Of a stretch of 64,000 nt of DNA, positions 1 to 12,914 are shown piece by piece. The stretch spans positions 19,162,501 through 19,226,500 of the forward strand of contig NC_088311.1 in the NCBI RefSeq assembly GCF_910592395.1. The letters are read 5' to 3'. A program made the position numbers and the translations under genes. Source of the DNA: Lineus longissimus (taxonomy: Eukaryota; Nemertea; Pilidiophora; Heteronemertea; Lineidae). The notes beneath the pieces were generated by a model. It saw only the letters and a program-made list of their open reading frames with translations, did no database searches and was not told the DNA's origin. Positions within the stretch are counted from its first letter, which is position 1. Each line of letters begins with the position of its first letter.

Positions 1-652
1 TCAAACGGTTCGTCCCAATCAAAATTAATAGCACCAGTGCGAATCATGGTTCTAGCTTTATTCAAGTTATCAACTTCTACTATACAGTAGAGATCTCGTA
101 GCATTGTACTAGACGATTTTAAGCCGTGTCCAGATAGCACATGGCATTGCAACAAGCCGTCGTAACCTTTGACCTTTTCGTCAAGATGGCGGCGACTGCG
201 GCGCTCTGTCCGATAAGTCTCGAAATCATCAATGCGTATCTGTACCGGTTTACGAGTCAATTGTAAATCGCGTATCCTTGAGATGTAATGAGGTAAGTTT
301 TTCAGGTCACCGCCCTGGTCCTGGGGACTGGGTTTGACCTTGCTAGATGTTGTGCTATATGACCTACTGATATGACGTGCCTTGCTCGGAATAGGCGGTG
401 CCATACTAGCATGATGACGTTGTTCCTGAGAGAAATCTGATTGGTCGAGGGACTCCGACCTCTGGAGTGAGGTGGAGGAGGCATCGGCACTCCATTGACG
501 CATCACCTGTGGGTGATTCTTGCCGGGATTCGCAGCAGCTTTTCGTTGGAGGGAAGGTGATTTCGTATGGACCCACGAGGAGTATTCTTCTGCTGTGTAC
601 GACTCTTTATCATCCTGCGGTGCGCCGTGGTGACCCGTGTCATTTGGTAGAC
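1..652 (-). CDS. syd-1: SYD-1-like gene, later exon: linker and start of C2 domain (partial)
   Basis: The minus strand is open from 652 to the window edge, giving 217 residues. The acceptor is TTTTAG (AG at 654-653), preceded by a T-rich tract. The exon needs one base from the previous exon, exactly what the donor at 62347 supplies (G|GT, Gly 478 of the joined product), so both belong to one transcript. The first ~120 residues are a Ser/Gln/Pro-rich linker with stretches such as APPIPSKAR and SRSYSTTSSK. Then come PVQIRIDDFETYRTE and, from about residue 643, the start of a C2 domain: GLLQCHVLSGHGL, LRDLYCIVEVD, KARTMIRTG, FDWDEPF. Those are characteristic of the SYD-1/RhoGAP100F/SYDE C2, which sits just before the RhoGAP domain. 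The reading stops inside a codon at position 1, so most of C2 and all of RhoGAP lie outside. Other frames here are shadows. Confidence 0.93.
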
Positions 653-2108
653 CTAAAACGATAAGACCATGAACAAAATGAGATTTTATTCTCTAAATAT
701 TTCTTATTCTAATCTTTCATCAAAGATCATGAATTTGGGGTACCTCTGGTTGAAGAGAATGGGAAAATGTTAGTTCACCACTCCACCATAAGATGGAGGC
801 ACTCACATAAAGAAATCTGGTTAGTTTACTCAAATTCAAACACAAAATTACACTTTTTGTACGCAATATCGTTCATGCATAACTAACTGCGCCTGTCACA
901 TTCACAGTAATCAGGTAAATTGAAGGGGTTACAGGAGATTACATAACAAGCCGTCACCTTTTCTATTTCCCTGAACAAGTTCAAAATGGTCAACCTGGTT
1001 ATGCAAAATTGCTTGGTTGAGCAAAATTCTGTGCAAAAAAGAAATCTTTAGGTTGATGACTTCACCTGAAAATGAATTACAGATCAGCATTAAAATGCTG
1101 GGCAAATGAAACTAGTCAGGTTGTTTTGAGATGCCCTGTATAATGCCCATAGGCTATGCGGCATAATCCGGTTATATGGGTGTCAAACTGAAAAAGGAGC
1201 AGCTTCAATCGTCACAAGTCATGAAACAGTAGCCACAAAATGATCAACAGGGGTTGGCCGATGGAAAACTGAATTCGGCCTGTAGTGTTAGCATAGCTAG
1301 CTAGTTGTGGATATGAAATATCCGGATTGCATGCTAACGTCGAACAGATGGATGCTATAATTTTTTCATCAATTTATCATCAACATAATGTAAACTTCAC
1401 ATGCGATTCATAGCACTGACACTGGAAAACCACCACTGCAATTTAGGGCTGGCCATGAGCCCAAATTAGAAAGTTATGTTTTTAGTGGATTTTGCTTTTC
1501 AGGATCATGCTGAACACCCCATGGAGGCAGCAACAAACTCTACGAGAGTTGCCCACCTTTCCAAAGCTTACAACCTCGAGTCAATCAAGTCGGAGAAAAA
1601 GGGGCCAAATCTGCATACCCCACCCCCCGGCTAAATTCAGCCCTGCCATTTTTTTAAATTTCTCGGGCCGGCAGGAAAAGCCCTGTTTTTAATCTAATGG
1701 TTAAATCTGCAAATATAACCCCTACTTATAGATTCTCAGGCCGGAAGAGACTCCCCCCAAAAACTACCCCTTTTCCAAAGAATTCAGGAAGATTAGCTGC
1801 TCAAACATTCACCTCAGTAGGACACTGAACAGTAAGCCAACGCATTCATTAAGCCTCATTAGCTCAGACTCATTATGATAATGATGGCATTGAACATGAT
1901 GTATAGCATGAGGCATTCCAACATGACATACACTCGTTAATCTCGAATTAAAATTATTGATTAATTAGGGTGCACCAGCAATTGCAATGATGAAATTTGC
2001 ATCTATACAGTCGCATTTTCAAATATAACATACATCAGTAGCTTCATTACAAAGTAATTAGTGATCAATTAGTACATATTAAAGAAAGTATTCCGATCAA
2101 TTCATATA

Positions 2109-2285
2109 CAATAGAACCTCCCTTATTGGACGCTTCTCTATCAAGGACACCCTTTCTATAAATGGCACAAGTTTTGGACCAAAATTATTTGGGGGGGTTT
2201 TCATTCAGTTTGACCTCTCTAATCAAAAACCTCCATTAAGCAGAGCACTTATCAGTCCCAAAGGCATCCTTAAGATTTTGGATAC
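2109..2285. mobile_element. Pogo/Tigger-type MITE copy 1 (diverged)
   Basis: The left end is TA then CAATAGAACCTCCCTTATTGG, matching the CAGTRGAACCTCCC end of the better copies. Inside are the family phrases 'caaggacaccc', 'tttgacctctctaatca' and 'cacttatcagtccc'. The right end has decayed, so the end coordinate is approximate. Confidence 0.6.
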
Positions 2286-2375
2286 AAATTGTCAGGTTTG
2301 AGGTGAATATTTAGGGGTTCACCAGACTTAAGCAGACAGCTAATCAGTTGGTTAAATACACTGTCCATACTTAAT

Positions 2376-2392
2376 CCCCCCCCCCCCCCCCC
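2376..2392 (+). repeat. Poly-C run (17 C)
   Basis: Uninterrupted C tract between 'ttaat' and 'attaccat'. Confidence 0.9.
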
Positions 2393-2447
2393 ATTACCAT
2401 ACAGGGACCAAATTTATGATATCTCTAGCAGTAACTTTCAGTATCCT

Positions 2448-2670
2448 TTAAAAGGGGACTATAGGCAGGAGCAGAGGGGCTAATTTGGCCATCTTCAGGT
2501 GACTAATGTACACAGTAAAGGGTTCTGGGTCATGTCAGATTCAGCACTAAATATGTTCCTCGTACAAGCATGAATCATTTCTATGTACTGTGAGATGTGA
2601 GAGACCCCTATTGGCAACATCGTGTAACTTTATCTTGCCTGCCTAGCTCTTGCCTATATTGTCCCTTTAA
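2448..2670. mobile_element. MITE with TTAA ends
   Basis: Left end TTAAAAGGGGACTATAGGC; right end in reverse complement TTAAAGGGACAATATAGGC. The similarity continues inward to about 26 bp. TTAA at each edge suggests a piggyBac-type target. It is 223 bp with no coding capacity. A further right end (CCTATAGTGTCCCTTTAA) lies at about 17801-17818 without an obvious partner. Confidence 0.6.
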
Positions 2671-3404
2671 GATATACGTTATCTCGTTCAGTTAATCCCA
2701 TTAGAAATGTCCATGTTATGAATTTATGACTGGCAGCCATCCACTTGATACAGCATTAACCCAAATATAGCTCCATCATCAACCTCTCCAACTTGTTTTG
2801 TGAATTTGCCTCTACCGCAAGGCCTACACCTTCTTTCACCATTATAAGGATCAAAAACATAAAGAACTTCAACTTTGCTAATCAAACCGAATCGATCGCA
2901 TGGTGTGACGCGAGCTATCTATAGAACTCAAACGGCATTCCTCACAAAAAAAACATCACAAAAAGTTATCAGGCAATGAGAAAGCAAATAATAAAACAGA
3001 TGGATTGCAAATAAAGCTTTTTTGAAGAATTCGAATCCAATTTGCCTGTTTTGTTAGAACTTTTAAATCGAACATTACGTGAAATAGAAATGTGCCGTTC
3101 ATTATCCGAGGCGGAGGTTTAAGGAATTTACACCAAATTGGAATAATTGGTTATCTAAAACCAAACATGGCAAAGATGGCGCTACATGTAGACGAAATGG
3201 CCAAATCGTTTTTGAAATGACAGCTTCATCCGAGTGGTATTTCGTGAGGCAATCTTTACCAACAGTGAGGTCTCAATTTCTAATTCTAATATACTTGGAT
3301 TTAGAACGATCTGCACTTTACAGTGTAAATGCACTATGCGCAAATGAAGCCTTGTTTTGAATTCAGCGGTTTGGTCTACATTTTAGGTCCACCCTTGCAG
3401 TTTT

Positions 3405-3625
3405 GGAGAGACAACAATACCTCCAGTGAGGTGTCAATTCCTTAAGCTAAAACACCTCAAAATTGATAATATTTTGGCACAATTCACATAGAATCCGCTT
3501 TTCTACCAGCCTAATAGGTTATGGTTTTCTCAACTAAACCTCTGTGGACAAAATGAGGCTAATGAATAATTCATTTTAAAGATGAGACATTGTAACCAAG
3601 GTGTTTGAGAATGCAAGATACAAAT
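3405..3625 (+). repeat. Dispersed repeat family B, copy 1
   Basis: It contains 'cctccagtgaggtgtcaatt', 'ctaaaacacc', 'aggttatggttttctcaact', 'gacaaaatgaggctaatga' and 'cattgtaaccaaggtgttt'. Most of this recurs at 43080-43295. Confidence 0.6.
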
Positions 3626-6600
3626 GGTTTCAGGGCTTCATTGTTTTGAACTTTATAAACTCAACTCAGATTAAGTTGTAACTTTATATAATTCCCAGTT
3701 CAACTTTGATCAAAAGACTAAATTTATGTTAGGAAATTTACAAGTGACGAGATGTACATGTTTCGAAAAAAAATGAAAAAAGATTTTATTTTCTAGGAGC
3801 TGCAGGGTACAATTTTTTTTGATCAAAGTGTCAATGGTTTAGTTTACTTGTGGCCACCTCTATTTCACCCCCTAACAATTGTGTTAAAACCAGTGCGTCG
3901 TGTTAATTTTCGTTTAAATTTCTGTTCATCACTACCTTTGTCAAAATAATTGGCTAGAGGGAACTCTTTAAAATGTTCCACTATTTTGGTGTATTATCAG
4001 TAACCCCAAATTGGAAGTCGCGAATAAATTTTTAATATCGTGGTACGTCCATTTACTCCACGCAGTTGTGAATAGTTCAGAATCTGTGGCTACAGTAAAC
4101 AAACCAAATTTACTATTCTTGAAAACCAATCCTAGAGGAATTGTCAATTGCGTCGAACCAGAACATAATTTAATATCAAGTCAGATAATGCGGCAAAAGT
4201 GTTTGAGAAAAACACGCATGATGAATAATCAATTTGGTTTAAAAGGTCATCCAGTGCCCATAGAGATGTCTATATTAAAGGCTATTTATACAAAGGGACA
4301 GGAGAACTGGTTACTGTCGGACAGGGCAGGCGCTGAAGCCCACTACAGACAGATTTTATTGCCGCGATGAGCGATAAAAAGATTGCTTCTCTGCTGTCAA
4401 AGTAACCACTATTGCAGGTTGAAGCGATGACCGACGTTTGCAGCAAGCAACTGTGCTGACCCACATGGTGACAAGTGATTTTTGTCACAGCTGCAGTGAT
4501 AAAAAGCACTTGCCAGCAGAGCACTTTCACTTGAAGAGTAAGATGTTGCTGTTACATGTAATGCAGAAATGAAAGCATTGAGATGTAGACAATTTCACCC
4601 AAAGGTATTGATAGAGGTTTGTCACTCAAAGCATTTAGTCCACTATACTGGAAGCACTGAGATTTCATCTGAATTTGACAACAAAATAATTGCACCAAAA
4701 AAACCTGTTTTTTTTTCCATAACCTGCCAAAACCCCATCAACGAGTCTAATATAAACGTCATGCCGGCTTAATCACAACCACCACACCACAAATAACAAC
4801 TCTTGGGAGGGCAAAATGTTGCGGGAGATCGATATAAAAGAACGCCGCATCGAAGCTAGCCAGTCCTATCTCAATCTTATGAAGAAGTTCAATTATAACT
4901 TATTCATGCAAAACACAGGAGATCAGCGGTTGTGGCTTGGTATGTTCATAATTCATATGAGATAATCATGCAGCCGCATTATAAAGGGGGCGCCACAAGT
5001 CAAAATGTGCTGGCAAGAAATGTCAGTTTGGTGCAATTCTAATGAAATCTTTTTATCAGAATATTTCAACTGGTGAGGAAAGCCCTCGTAGGGTTGACGG
5101 TTTAAATTTGATATGTTCATTCATGCAAAGCATATTACTGAAGCGAAAATTTGTCAGGAAAAAGTTGTCAGATAGCTTTGAGACTTGTATGACAGTACCA
5201 TTATGATATGCTTTTTATCAGCTTGCAGGTTAATTCATGATGTTCACACTGTTTAACATCGTGAGAGGGCGTCGAATGTACCAAAATAAGTCCCCAAATG
5301 TTTAATTGAAAATTAATTCAAAATGTTTCTGTTTTTGTTTATAGACATATTACTGAGCCCCCTACCCTTAAAGAGGTTGAATAGTGCCTCCAGAAGCAAG
5401 CAACAGCGCCACCCGTAGCAGAAATAAGAACTGCTTAGTGACGTCATGGTTTCCATATACGGCATCTCATTTGCATATTTTTACAACCTTATTTACTACG
5501 AGTTATAAATATGCCAGTAGCACGTGGATCATGCCGGGCGGCGCTGTCAGGTGTTTCCACTATGGGTTACATAATCGGCTACAAAGAGGCCAGTGTTCTA
5601 GTAAATGAAGTTAGTAAAGTTAGTAATGATAGCGAAAGAATGTTAGTGTATGTTACGCAGTCAATAGCGATAGTAGTGAGTTGGAGAGAGGAGAAAATGG
5701 AAAATGGAGAGAATAGTAGTATGGATTTCGAGTCCCAAGAAGAAACTTTGCAAAGTTTTCATCAAACTGATAATCATATTCCTTCCTTCTCTGTCTCCAA
5801 CAATTAAAAGTTGCTGCAGTCAACCTGATGCGTTTATCGGCGAGCGAATCGACGAGACGAGGCATTTTTCAAGCATCCGAATGGTACCTTACAGATCCGC
5901 AAGGGGCGCGTTACTGAAAATGTTGCAAAAATCAATAACGTGATCGTAAATATTGTCATATTTTTCAAGATGAGAGTATGTAAATGATACGCAAACGGTA
6001 AACCAATGAAAGGCCAGTATCTATTGAACCTTACAAGTGATTTGGGGGCCTTGAAACTCCTTATATTTATCAATGAAACCTTATTCCCGCCTAAGGTTTT
6101 GACCGGGCCGTGCAAAACTCCCCTTTTTTTCCCGGGCAGTTTCCTTTAAGTATTTCTGCACCCCAAAATCTGCACCTCAAGTTCTGCACTTCAAACAAGA
6201 ATCCTTGGCATTTTCAAAACTGACGGACGCGTACGTCTCGTGGTACATCAGTTACGCAACATGTGACGTGCAATGTACGTCCTTAGGGTATCAAGAGTGT
6301 TAAAACATAAGACTCATCAATGAAACTTTGCTATACCTAGCAATAACATTCAACTGAATATTAGCTTGAAATCGATAACTGAGGGCATAAACTAATGCTT
6401 TCATTCGAGCTTCATTCATAACATTTCCTTATTGAGGCCCTGGATCAATTTATAAAACAATGGAAGTATGACTGGGGGCAGTATCAGGTGTAGATGAAAA
6501 AGAATTTGGTTTTCACAGAATACCTTTCAACGATGAATTTAGAACCGAATATTTCCTACATAAAGAATAACTTTCACCTTCTATTGAATTCACCCAAATT

Positions 6601-7191
6601 TTCAAGGCTGAATGCAACTGATTTATCTCAAATATTTACCGAGGCAGACGATATCAAGAATTAATAAGATATCCTGGGGTCATCGCACACACCTGCCACA
6701 AAAATCAGTCAGGGCTAAGACCTGCAATAATGATCAAACACATCAATTACCAGTTCTTCCTACAGACAAGTGATATTTCCATCACACATTACAGCAATAA
6801 TTATCACTGGCTGCTGCAATAAAAATTGCTTGTGTGCCAGTGCTTTCCTTTTCTCTCCCATCAGACAGATCTCGTACAACCCCAGTCCAGTTCATCTTCA
6901 TCGTGAATGAGAACTTGGCAGGTGCCTGGCGTCAAAAGTCGATGAAAATACCCGCGGGAAATAAATCAGAACAATAGCTTAGAACCGCTGTTGATGATGT
7001 TAACGCAGCTCAGGAGTACAATCCGCATAGTGATGAAATATTGGAAGAGGCAGGGAACGAGGGAGAACCAGGCCAGGTTTGTTGGAAGTGAGACAGCTTT
7101 CCAAACCTGATATAATCGTACCTACATTGTCAGCAATCTTCACAGCGATGAAAGCTGGCAGGCATAGGTGACTGAGGAAGGGACCAGGCTA

Positions 7192-7211
7192 GGTTTTTAG
7201 CTCACCTCTGT
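7192..7211 (-). repeat. Fragment resembling the hairpin tail of the composite element
   Basis: On the minus strand this reads CAGAGGTGAGCTAAAAAC, the same as 57629-57646 apart from the first base. No GAC tract or second hairpin arm adjoins it. Confidence 0.3.
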
Positions 7212-8077
7212 GCCTCCCTTGTGTTTGCCCTGAAAATCTATCCAAAAATGACCCAAAGTGATATATTGTTATAATTGATATCAAGACATGTCAGAACCAA
7301 TAAAACACTGCCAATGTAGTTGCTGATGTTGAGCAGATGCTGCATGCAAAAATCAGCTCAAAATTCCAACCGCTTCATGGTTTTTCAAACATTTGGTAAA
7401 TTTTTGCAAAATTCGGCCATCAACCCAAAAAAGGGCCTTGGATCCAGGGCCCATATGACCATCCATGAGCATGAATGTATAGGACTGAAAAGCCTGTAAG
7501 ACCTGGGTACAACGTATTTTTAATGTGGTCTGCATCCGCAAACTGTGCGTGATATAACACTGAAAATGCGGGATATGGATGATAGATACATAATCTGATA
7601 GATGTTATGAATACGAATGGCTTATCCCTTTAAAGGCCTACCCGTTTTCATCGTATTTTTTTGTGGCTCAGGTAAACAGTTTGGTATCAATTCCTTTGAT
7701 AAAAAACCTATACCAGGCATACCGACATCAAACTAGTCCCCCCTGTCACTGAAGTTCCCAACATCCCATTATCCGCTTCTCAGACGGAATGATACACAGT
7801 GTCAATAATAAATGAGTAATTTGGATCTTCCTCTTGTAAATCTAATTACTTTTGCACACACCCTGCCTCATTTCATCTTTGAATCACTCCTGCATTTTTC
7901 ATCAGGGCTAGGCTCCCAGAAGATGGATCATATATATGTAGCTGGAATTGCTCTGGATGAAGGCTGGTTCATAGGTACTGTTGAGGGGCTATCTTGTCAC
8001 TGCCAACGAGGCTCTCCATGCATGAGCAGCCTCCAGATGAGTTCGTTCCATTATTTGACAGCTTCCATATGATGTGT

Positions 8078-8525
8078 GTCTATAGCTTTTTTTCCAATTT
8101 TTCCCATGTGTACAACAGAAAGCTTTACCACAAATGGCACAGTATAGCATATACACATTCTCAATTGATGATCAAATATGTGTCTACCAGCTTCTTTTAG
8201 AATCTGTCCATGCATGCAACAGAAAGCTATAATATAAAACAATATGGCACATACACCAAATTTAAAGTCCAAAACGTGTTCACACACTTCTTTTGGATTC
8301 TGCCCAAGTATGCAACAGAAAGCTACACCATGAATCAAAAGATATAGCACATAAGTATTTCGATTAGATTCTGCCCTTGTATGCAAATGAAAGCTATACC
8401 ATGAATGGTAATGTATAGCACATACACATTATCAATTGATGACCAAATATGTGTCTACAGCCTCTTTTAGATTCTGCCCAAGTATGCAACTGAAAGCTAT
8501 ACCGTGAATGGTAAAGACTATGGCA
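8078..8525. repeat. Tandem repeat, ~115-bp units, about 4 diverged copies
   Basis: Repeating landmarks are 'gcccaagtatgcaacagaaa', 'gctataccatgaatggtaa', 'tatagcacatacac' and 'gaccaaatatgtgtctac', each seen three to four times. Units have diverged and carry indels. A 111-residue minus-strand frame across it is a by-product. Confidence 0.75.
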
Positions 8526-9009
8526 TGTCATTTGTGATTGTAGGTGTAGTTTATTGATTATATCCCCATGATGTGGTGAGGAAGGTCATACTTATCAGCT
8601 TTATATGAATGTGCTGACAAACAGGCACAGGGACTGATTACCGTGCTATGTTTTATGCTCTACTAGGAGTGCCAGCATTCTATTTGGTCAGGCTTTTATT
8701 AAAATCACAAGTGCTTTGCTCTCAGTAAATATCTTGTGTTTATCAGTCGCTGGCACACACAGTAACATACTATAGTGCTCTCCTGTCACCTTCATAAGAT
8801 TGGTAGCAAGTAATAAGCTCTTCTCTCTTTCGTTCAGTCTTTCTGCAGACAGACCAAGATAACGTGACAACTGAAACAACAAGCCTATAGGCGAATATGG
8901 GTCGTCGCGTTGATGCCAGAACGTCCCCAAAGTTTGGAAATGTTGTTCTTAATTCCTCCGGGTTGGGGTACCTATGGCTTGATCAAATGAATATTAATGT
9001 GGATAACTG

Positions 9010-9640
9010 GAAAATATTATACTCTAGTGCCCAGTAAAGGATTAGAGATATTTGTCAACATGAAATTTTTTGTGAAATCGCAACAAATAAAAAACTCGAT
9101 GTAGAGTAATCTTATGTTTTCATTTGAACTTCAAACATATTTAAATGATATTAAATCAGTGAAACACAGGGCTTGTATCACAAAATTAATGCTGGAAGCC
9201 CATTGTCTAAGAATCAAAACTGGGAGACACTGTAGTCTAAGAAAGTGTGAGGTTTGCAAGTCAGGGGAGGTTGAGGATGATTTTTCACTTCCTTGCGGTG
9301 TGCCCTAAATATGCGTCAAAACAGCAAAACTCATTGCAGTTGTAATAGAAGTGATCTCCATTTTCTGTCTCTGTCGGATCTGACTACAATTTTTCTGAAA
9401 AATCCTTCACCTCCCTCTGCTGCGATTATCAACGAGTTCTTTAAACTGCGTAACTCTATATTGTCCTGATTTCCATTATTATGTTTTTGTCTTTAAATAT
9501 TTGTGATCTTATTTTGTATACCCTGTAACTTTATATTGTATATTTTGTAATTATTTTATGTAACCGTTGGCCCCTAGTGGGCGTTTTATAGTCTGGGCTC
9601 CTGACCTCACTCTCGCTGTCGTAGTCAGGCAATAACAAAA
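9010..9640 (+). mobile_element. LINE (non-LTR retrotransposon) 3' end, 5'-truncated and frame-shifted
   Basis: The translation around 9114-9290 gives KHRACITKLMLEAHCLRI, KTGRH, CEVCKSGEVEDD. A frameshift then gives HFLAVCPKY. That is the C-terminal pattern of many LINE polymerases: a basic helix, then CxxC...HxxxxC. Interrupting stops occur upstream. A non-coding tail runs to about 9640 and includes 'ccgttggcccctagtgggcg'. Only the last part of the element is present and it is clearly dead. The exact LINE clade cannot be told from this fragment. Confidence 0.65.
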
Positions 9641-10029
9641 ATCTATAAATAGAACAATAGCTTAAACCACCATTTCCACAAAAATTCTTATGCCTAATTT
9701 TTTTTTAATATTATAAACAACCTATCCTGCAAAAACCAACGCAATCGGTCAAGGTTTAGCGTCCCAAATCGTACTTTTGCGAAAATGACAATATCGCTAA
9801 AAGTGACGTCATTATATGGGGAAACCCCTTTGTCTGAAACATAAAATAACCGTAATCGCGCATTTTAAGAGTAATTCCGGTATTTCTACAGTGCAGAATG
9901 ATGGTTCAATAATAGTGCATAATCCTAGGACAGATACAGCGCTCAATTCGACCGTAAAACGATAATTGGCTCGGGAAATTACAACAATGGCTGAATCTAA
10001 AAATAACACTCCTCTTTTCTGCCTATTTG

Positions 10030-10160
10030 TAGACGGTTGTTGTTACCTGACCCGATCCTTAACCCTACCAAAAGCCCGGAGATCGAGGTCACAGAACCAG
10101 ACTATTTAGCGTTTTAGAGTAATAAAGAATTTGAATTTGAATTTGAATTTTCCCCCCCCC
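10030..10160 (+). mobile_element. Possible retroelement 3' end with (GAATTT)n tail
   Basis: A G/C-richer block ('acctgacccgatccttaac', 'ggagatcgaggtcacagaac') leads into AATAAAGAATTTGAATTTG, a short tandem tail, then a C-run. AATAAA followed by a simple-repeat tail is typical of LINE/SINE 3' ends. There is no coding remnant, so this is tentative. Confidence 0.35.
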
Positions 10161-11389
10161 CCGCTGTACCTTATTATCATAATTATGCCCACGTGATTAG
10201 CTGCTCGGTATTGACGAGCAAGTGACAGTCCTCATTTGCATGTACATTAATGTCATTATTATGGCTGACGCGATCCTGTAAAGTTGTGCGTAATTTCTAA
10301 TTTCTCGGCAAATACTTGATTGATTTCGTTGAAATTTGAGAGTATCACAGATTAGATTACTGCTTACATTGGGTCTTCGTAGTTTCTTCATACATCATCG
10401 ATAAAGACACGTAGCTTTGTGAAGAAACTCACCATACTGCTCGCTGGCCAGCACAACATTCCTGCATGCTACGTATACACGCTCATCAATTTTGAGCTCC
10501 CAATTAATAATTTTATTCATTTCGCATTTTACATGAGACGAAGGACTTAATGAACAAGATAACGAACTTTAATGAAAACTTAAGTTTTATTACAATAGGA
10601 CAAATACTGGCAACGCAATTTGCATTTCAATTCAACAACTGCCGAGCATCCTAGGGCTAAAACTATCTTCATTCATAGTCAATCTCGCCATTTAGCTAAA
10701 CGGACCTGAAACAAATCGATTCAGCGTCTACACTTTTACTCCGATTTGTCTCAAAATTGGTGACAAAGAGGCTGAATGTACTGCAAACAATTCCTCGGAA
10801 CCAAATTTAAAAAAAAATGATTTTAAAGATATTTTTTAGTGTAAAATGCCCGTTGCTAGCCATGGTTGCTAGGCACATGCTGCCACAAACATAATGACAG
10901 AACCTGACAATAAGGGTCTGCTCTCGCGACGACCAATAGTGTTTTTATATGGATCAGGTGTCACTGGAGTAAAAATCTGTTTAAAATATAGAGCTACTCG
11001 TCTCTTGTACTCCTCCTCAAAAAACCGTCCTCAAATCAAATTGGCAATTTCCCAAAGGCCATGAAAGGAATCGACATCAACCACCTGTTAGTCATGAGAC
11101 AATGCACTTTGACTGCGGTTAGTCACAAGACAATGCACCTTGACTCATCTTCTCAGCCACAGGCTTACACCTCCAAATGACTCAGTAGAATACCGATAAA
11201 ACTTCTCTATTGGCTCGTAGCCGACAATGCTGCGGTATATCACATATTCAATGGAAAAGCTCCGATTGTATCCTCATACTTAGCATCAGCCTCCTCAATT
11301 TATTATGTTATTACAAATGATTCAAGTGTTTGAACCCATGCAGAGTGGCAATGAGTCCAGTTCAGGGGTAGCCTTCAATCTGAGGGTGG

Positions 11390-11480
11390 ATTCACTCGGC
11401 TTGGTGGTCAGCCTTGACTCGGAGAAGCGGTTAGCCTTGACTCGTAGAAGTGGTTAGCTTTGATACGAAGATGTGGAAAA
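11390..11480. repeat. Short minisatellite, ~24-bp units
   Basis: About three to four units of 'ggttagccttgactcgtaga' with variants ('ggtcagccttgactcggaga', 'ggttagctttgatacgaaga'). A related patch lies at 52045-52115. Confidence 0.6.
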
Positions 11481-11936
11481 CTCCCAGAGAATCTGTTGAC
11501 ATCATAATGAATTGCACCGTGTTGAAACATTATGTAATGGAGGTCATGTATCTGTGCAGATCCACTCAACATGTTTTCATAAACTTCCCTCGCAGTTAAC
11601 AACCTTGAGTAGCATCTATTTTTATCTATAGCTGATCATACTCCCAGGCAGATTCATGTCATATCTTGCAATAGGCTTGATGCTCCAACATGCACTGAGC
11701 TATAGCAGCAGACATAGGGAGATGAATACTCCCTCCAACATACTGCTGCTGTTGCTCATCAGACACATTTTTCTTTGACTCATTCTCCACTCTTATCCCG
11801 CTTACGAGCAATCATAGACACCAAATTGTAAAGAATTCTGGCGTAATTACTGCCGGGTTCCTGTAACAATTATAGATGTAAAGGACGGATAGAGTGCCAT
11901 CCTCAGATAAAGATAATGCAGCACATTTTATTCTGA

Positions 11937-12282
11937 GAAATGATTTTTCTTCTTCGGAGAAATGGGCATTTTCTTCTGACGGTTGGAGAAATTAACATTT
12001 TCTTCAGAGAAATAAACATTTTCTTCTGTGAAATGAACAGCATTTGCTTCTAAGAAATGAGCATTTTCTACTGAGAAATGAACATTTTCTTAGGAGAAAT
12101 GAGCTTTTTCTGCTGAGAAATGAACATTTTCTTATGAGAAAAGAGCTTTTTCTGCTGAGAAATGAACATTTTCTTATGAGAAATGAACATTTTCTTATGA
12201 GAAATGAGCATTTTCTGCTGAGAAATGAACATTTTCTTATGAGAAATGAGCTTTTTCTGCTGAGAAATGATAATTTCTTCCC
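11937..12282. repeat. Minisatellite, 21-bp unit, ~16 copies
   Basis: The unit is close to 'gagaaatgaacattttctta' plus one base, with variants 'gagctttttctgct'. The first copies are degraded and the middle is regular. Because 21 is divisible by three and stops are absent, both strands show artefactual frames (for example LRNEHFL repeats). Confidence 0.9.
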
Positions 12283-12780
12283 GAGGAAGGAATCGTAACA
12301 ATCTGAAATTCTGTTATTTATTTTAGTCCATCAGGTTTTTCAATACTTTGACGGTCTTGCATTGGAAGTATGAATTCTGCCCAAGCCTTTGGCTGAGAAT
12401 CCATCCAGCATGGTGCAATAAACCAGCAATTTTGTCAGATACAGGTTTGACAAGTAGAACAGTAAATTGAAGAGTCTGATGGCAAAGACTTTTAGTTAAT
12501 GGCTTAAACTGTATTGCCTGTAAATGACTGTGCCATCACATCAAAAGCCTTTTTGCTTTTTTTACCAAAACCATTAGCCTGTTCTCTTAATTTTTTGTGG
12601 TATGATTCAGATAGCTGAGCATGTTCTTTGTCATTACCTGTCCACCTCGTCGTATCAGAAGCATTTCTCACTTTTTACCCATAAAAGTGGCCTTTTTAAT
12701 TTTTTCCTTGGCACACTTTGTAAGTGTAGTGTCCTCTTCATCATTAGTTGCGCTTCCACCTAGTAAATCCCCGTGTTTTT

Positions 12781-12914
12781 TGCGCTTCCACCTTTGAATT
12801 GCCGTGCTTAAATAGACCCGTGTGTTAAACCCCATGTCTATTAGCCCCATCGAGCTCGACGGGGCTAATTTAAACACGGGTTTGACACAGGGTTTTATAA
12901 TAGGTGGAAGCGCA
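12781..12914. mobile_element. MITE-like element with GCGCTTCCACCT ends and a central palindrome
   Basis: Terminal inverted repeats are TGCGCTTCCACCT (12781-12793) and its complement ending at 12914. At the centre, 12840-12869 is a 30-bp palindrome with one A/C mismatch, whose arms are ATTAGCCCC and GGGGCTAAT. A further copy of the left end lies at 12749-12762 and a partial right end near 13186. It is non-coding. Confidence 0.65.

Noticed and set aside
302-664. Frames of 62 and 65 residues on minus and plus strands
   Set aside because: They are out-of-frame shadows of the syd-1-like C2 exon.
4011-4370. 119-residue plus-strand frame
   Set aside because: No family recognised. The end overlaps a segment that also occurs near 42.83 kb as repeat DNA.
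12044-12301. Open frames on both strands (84 and 77 residues) with LRNEHFL-type repeats
   Set aside because: They come from the 21-bp minisatellite, whose period is a multiple of three; both strands are open for the same reason.
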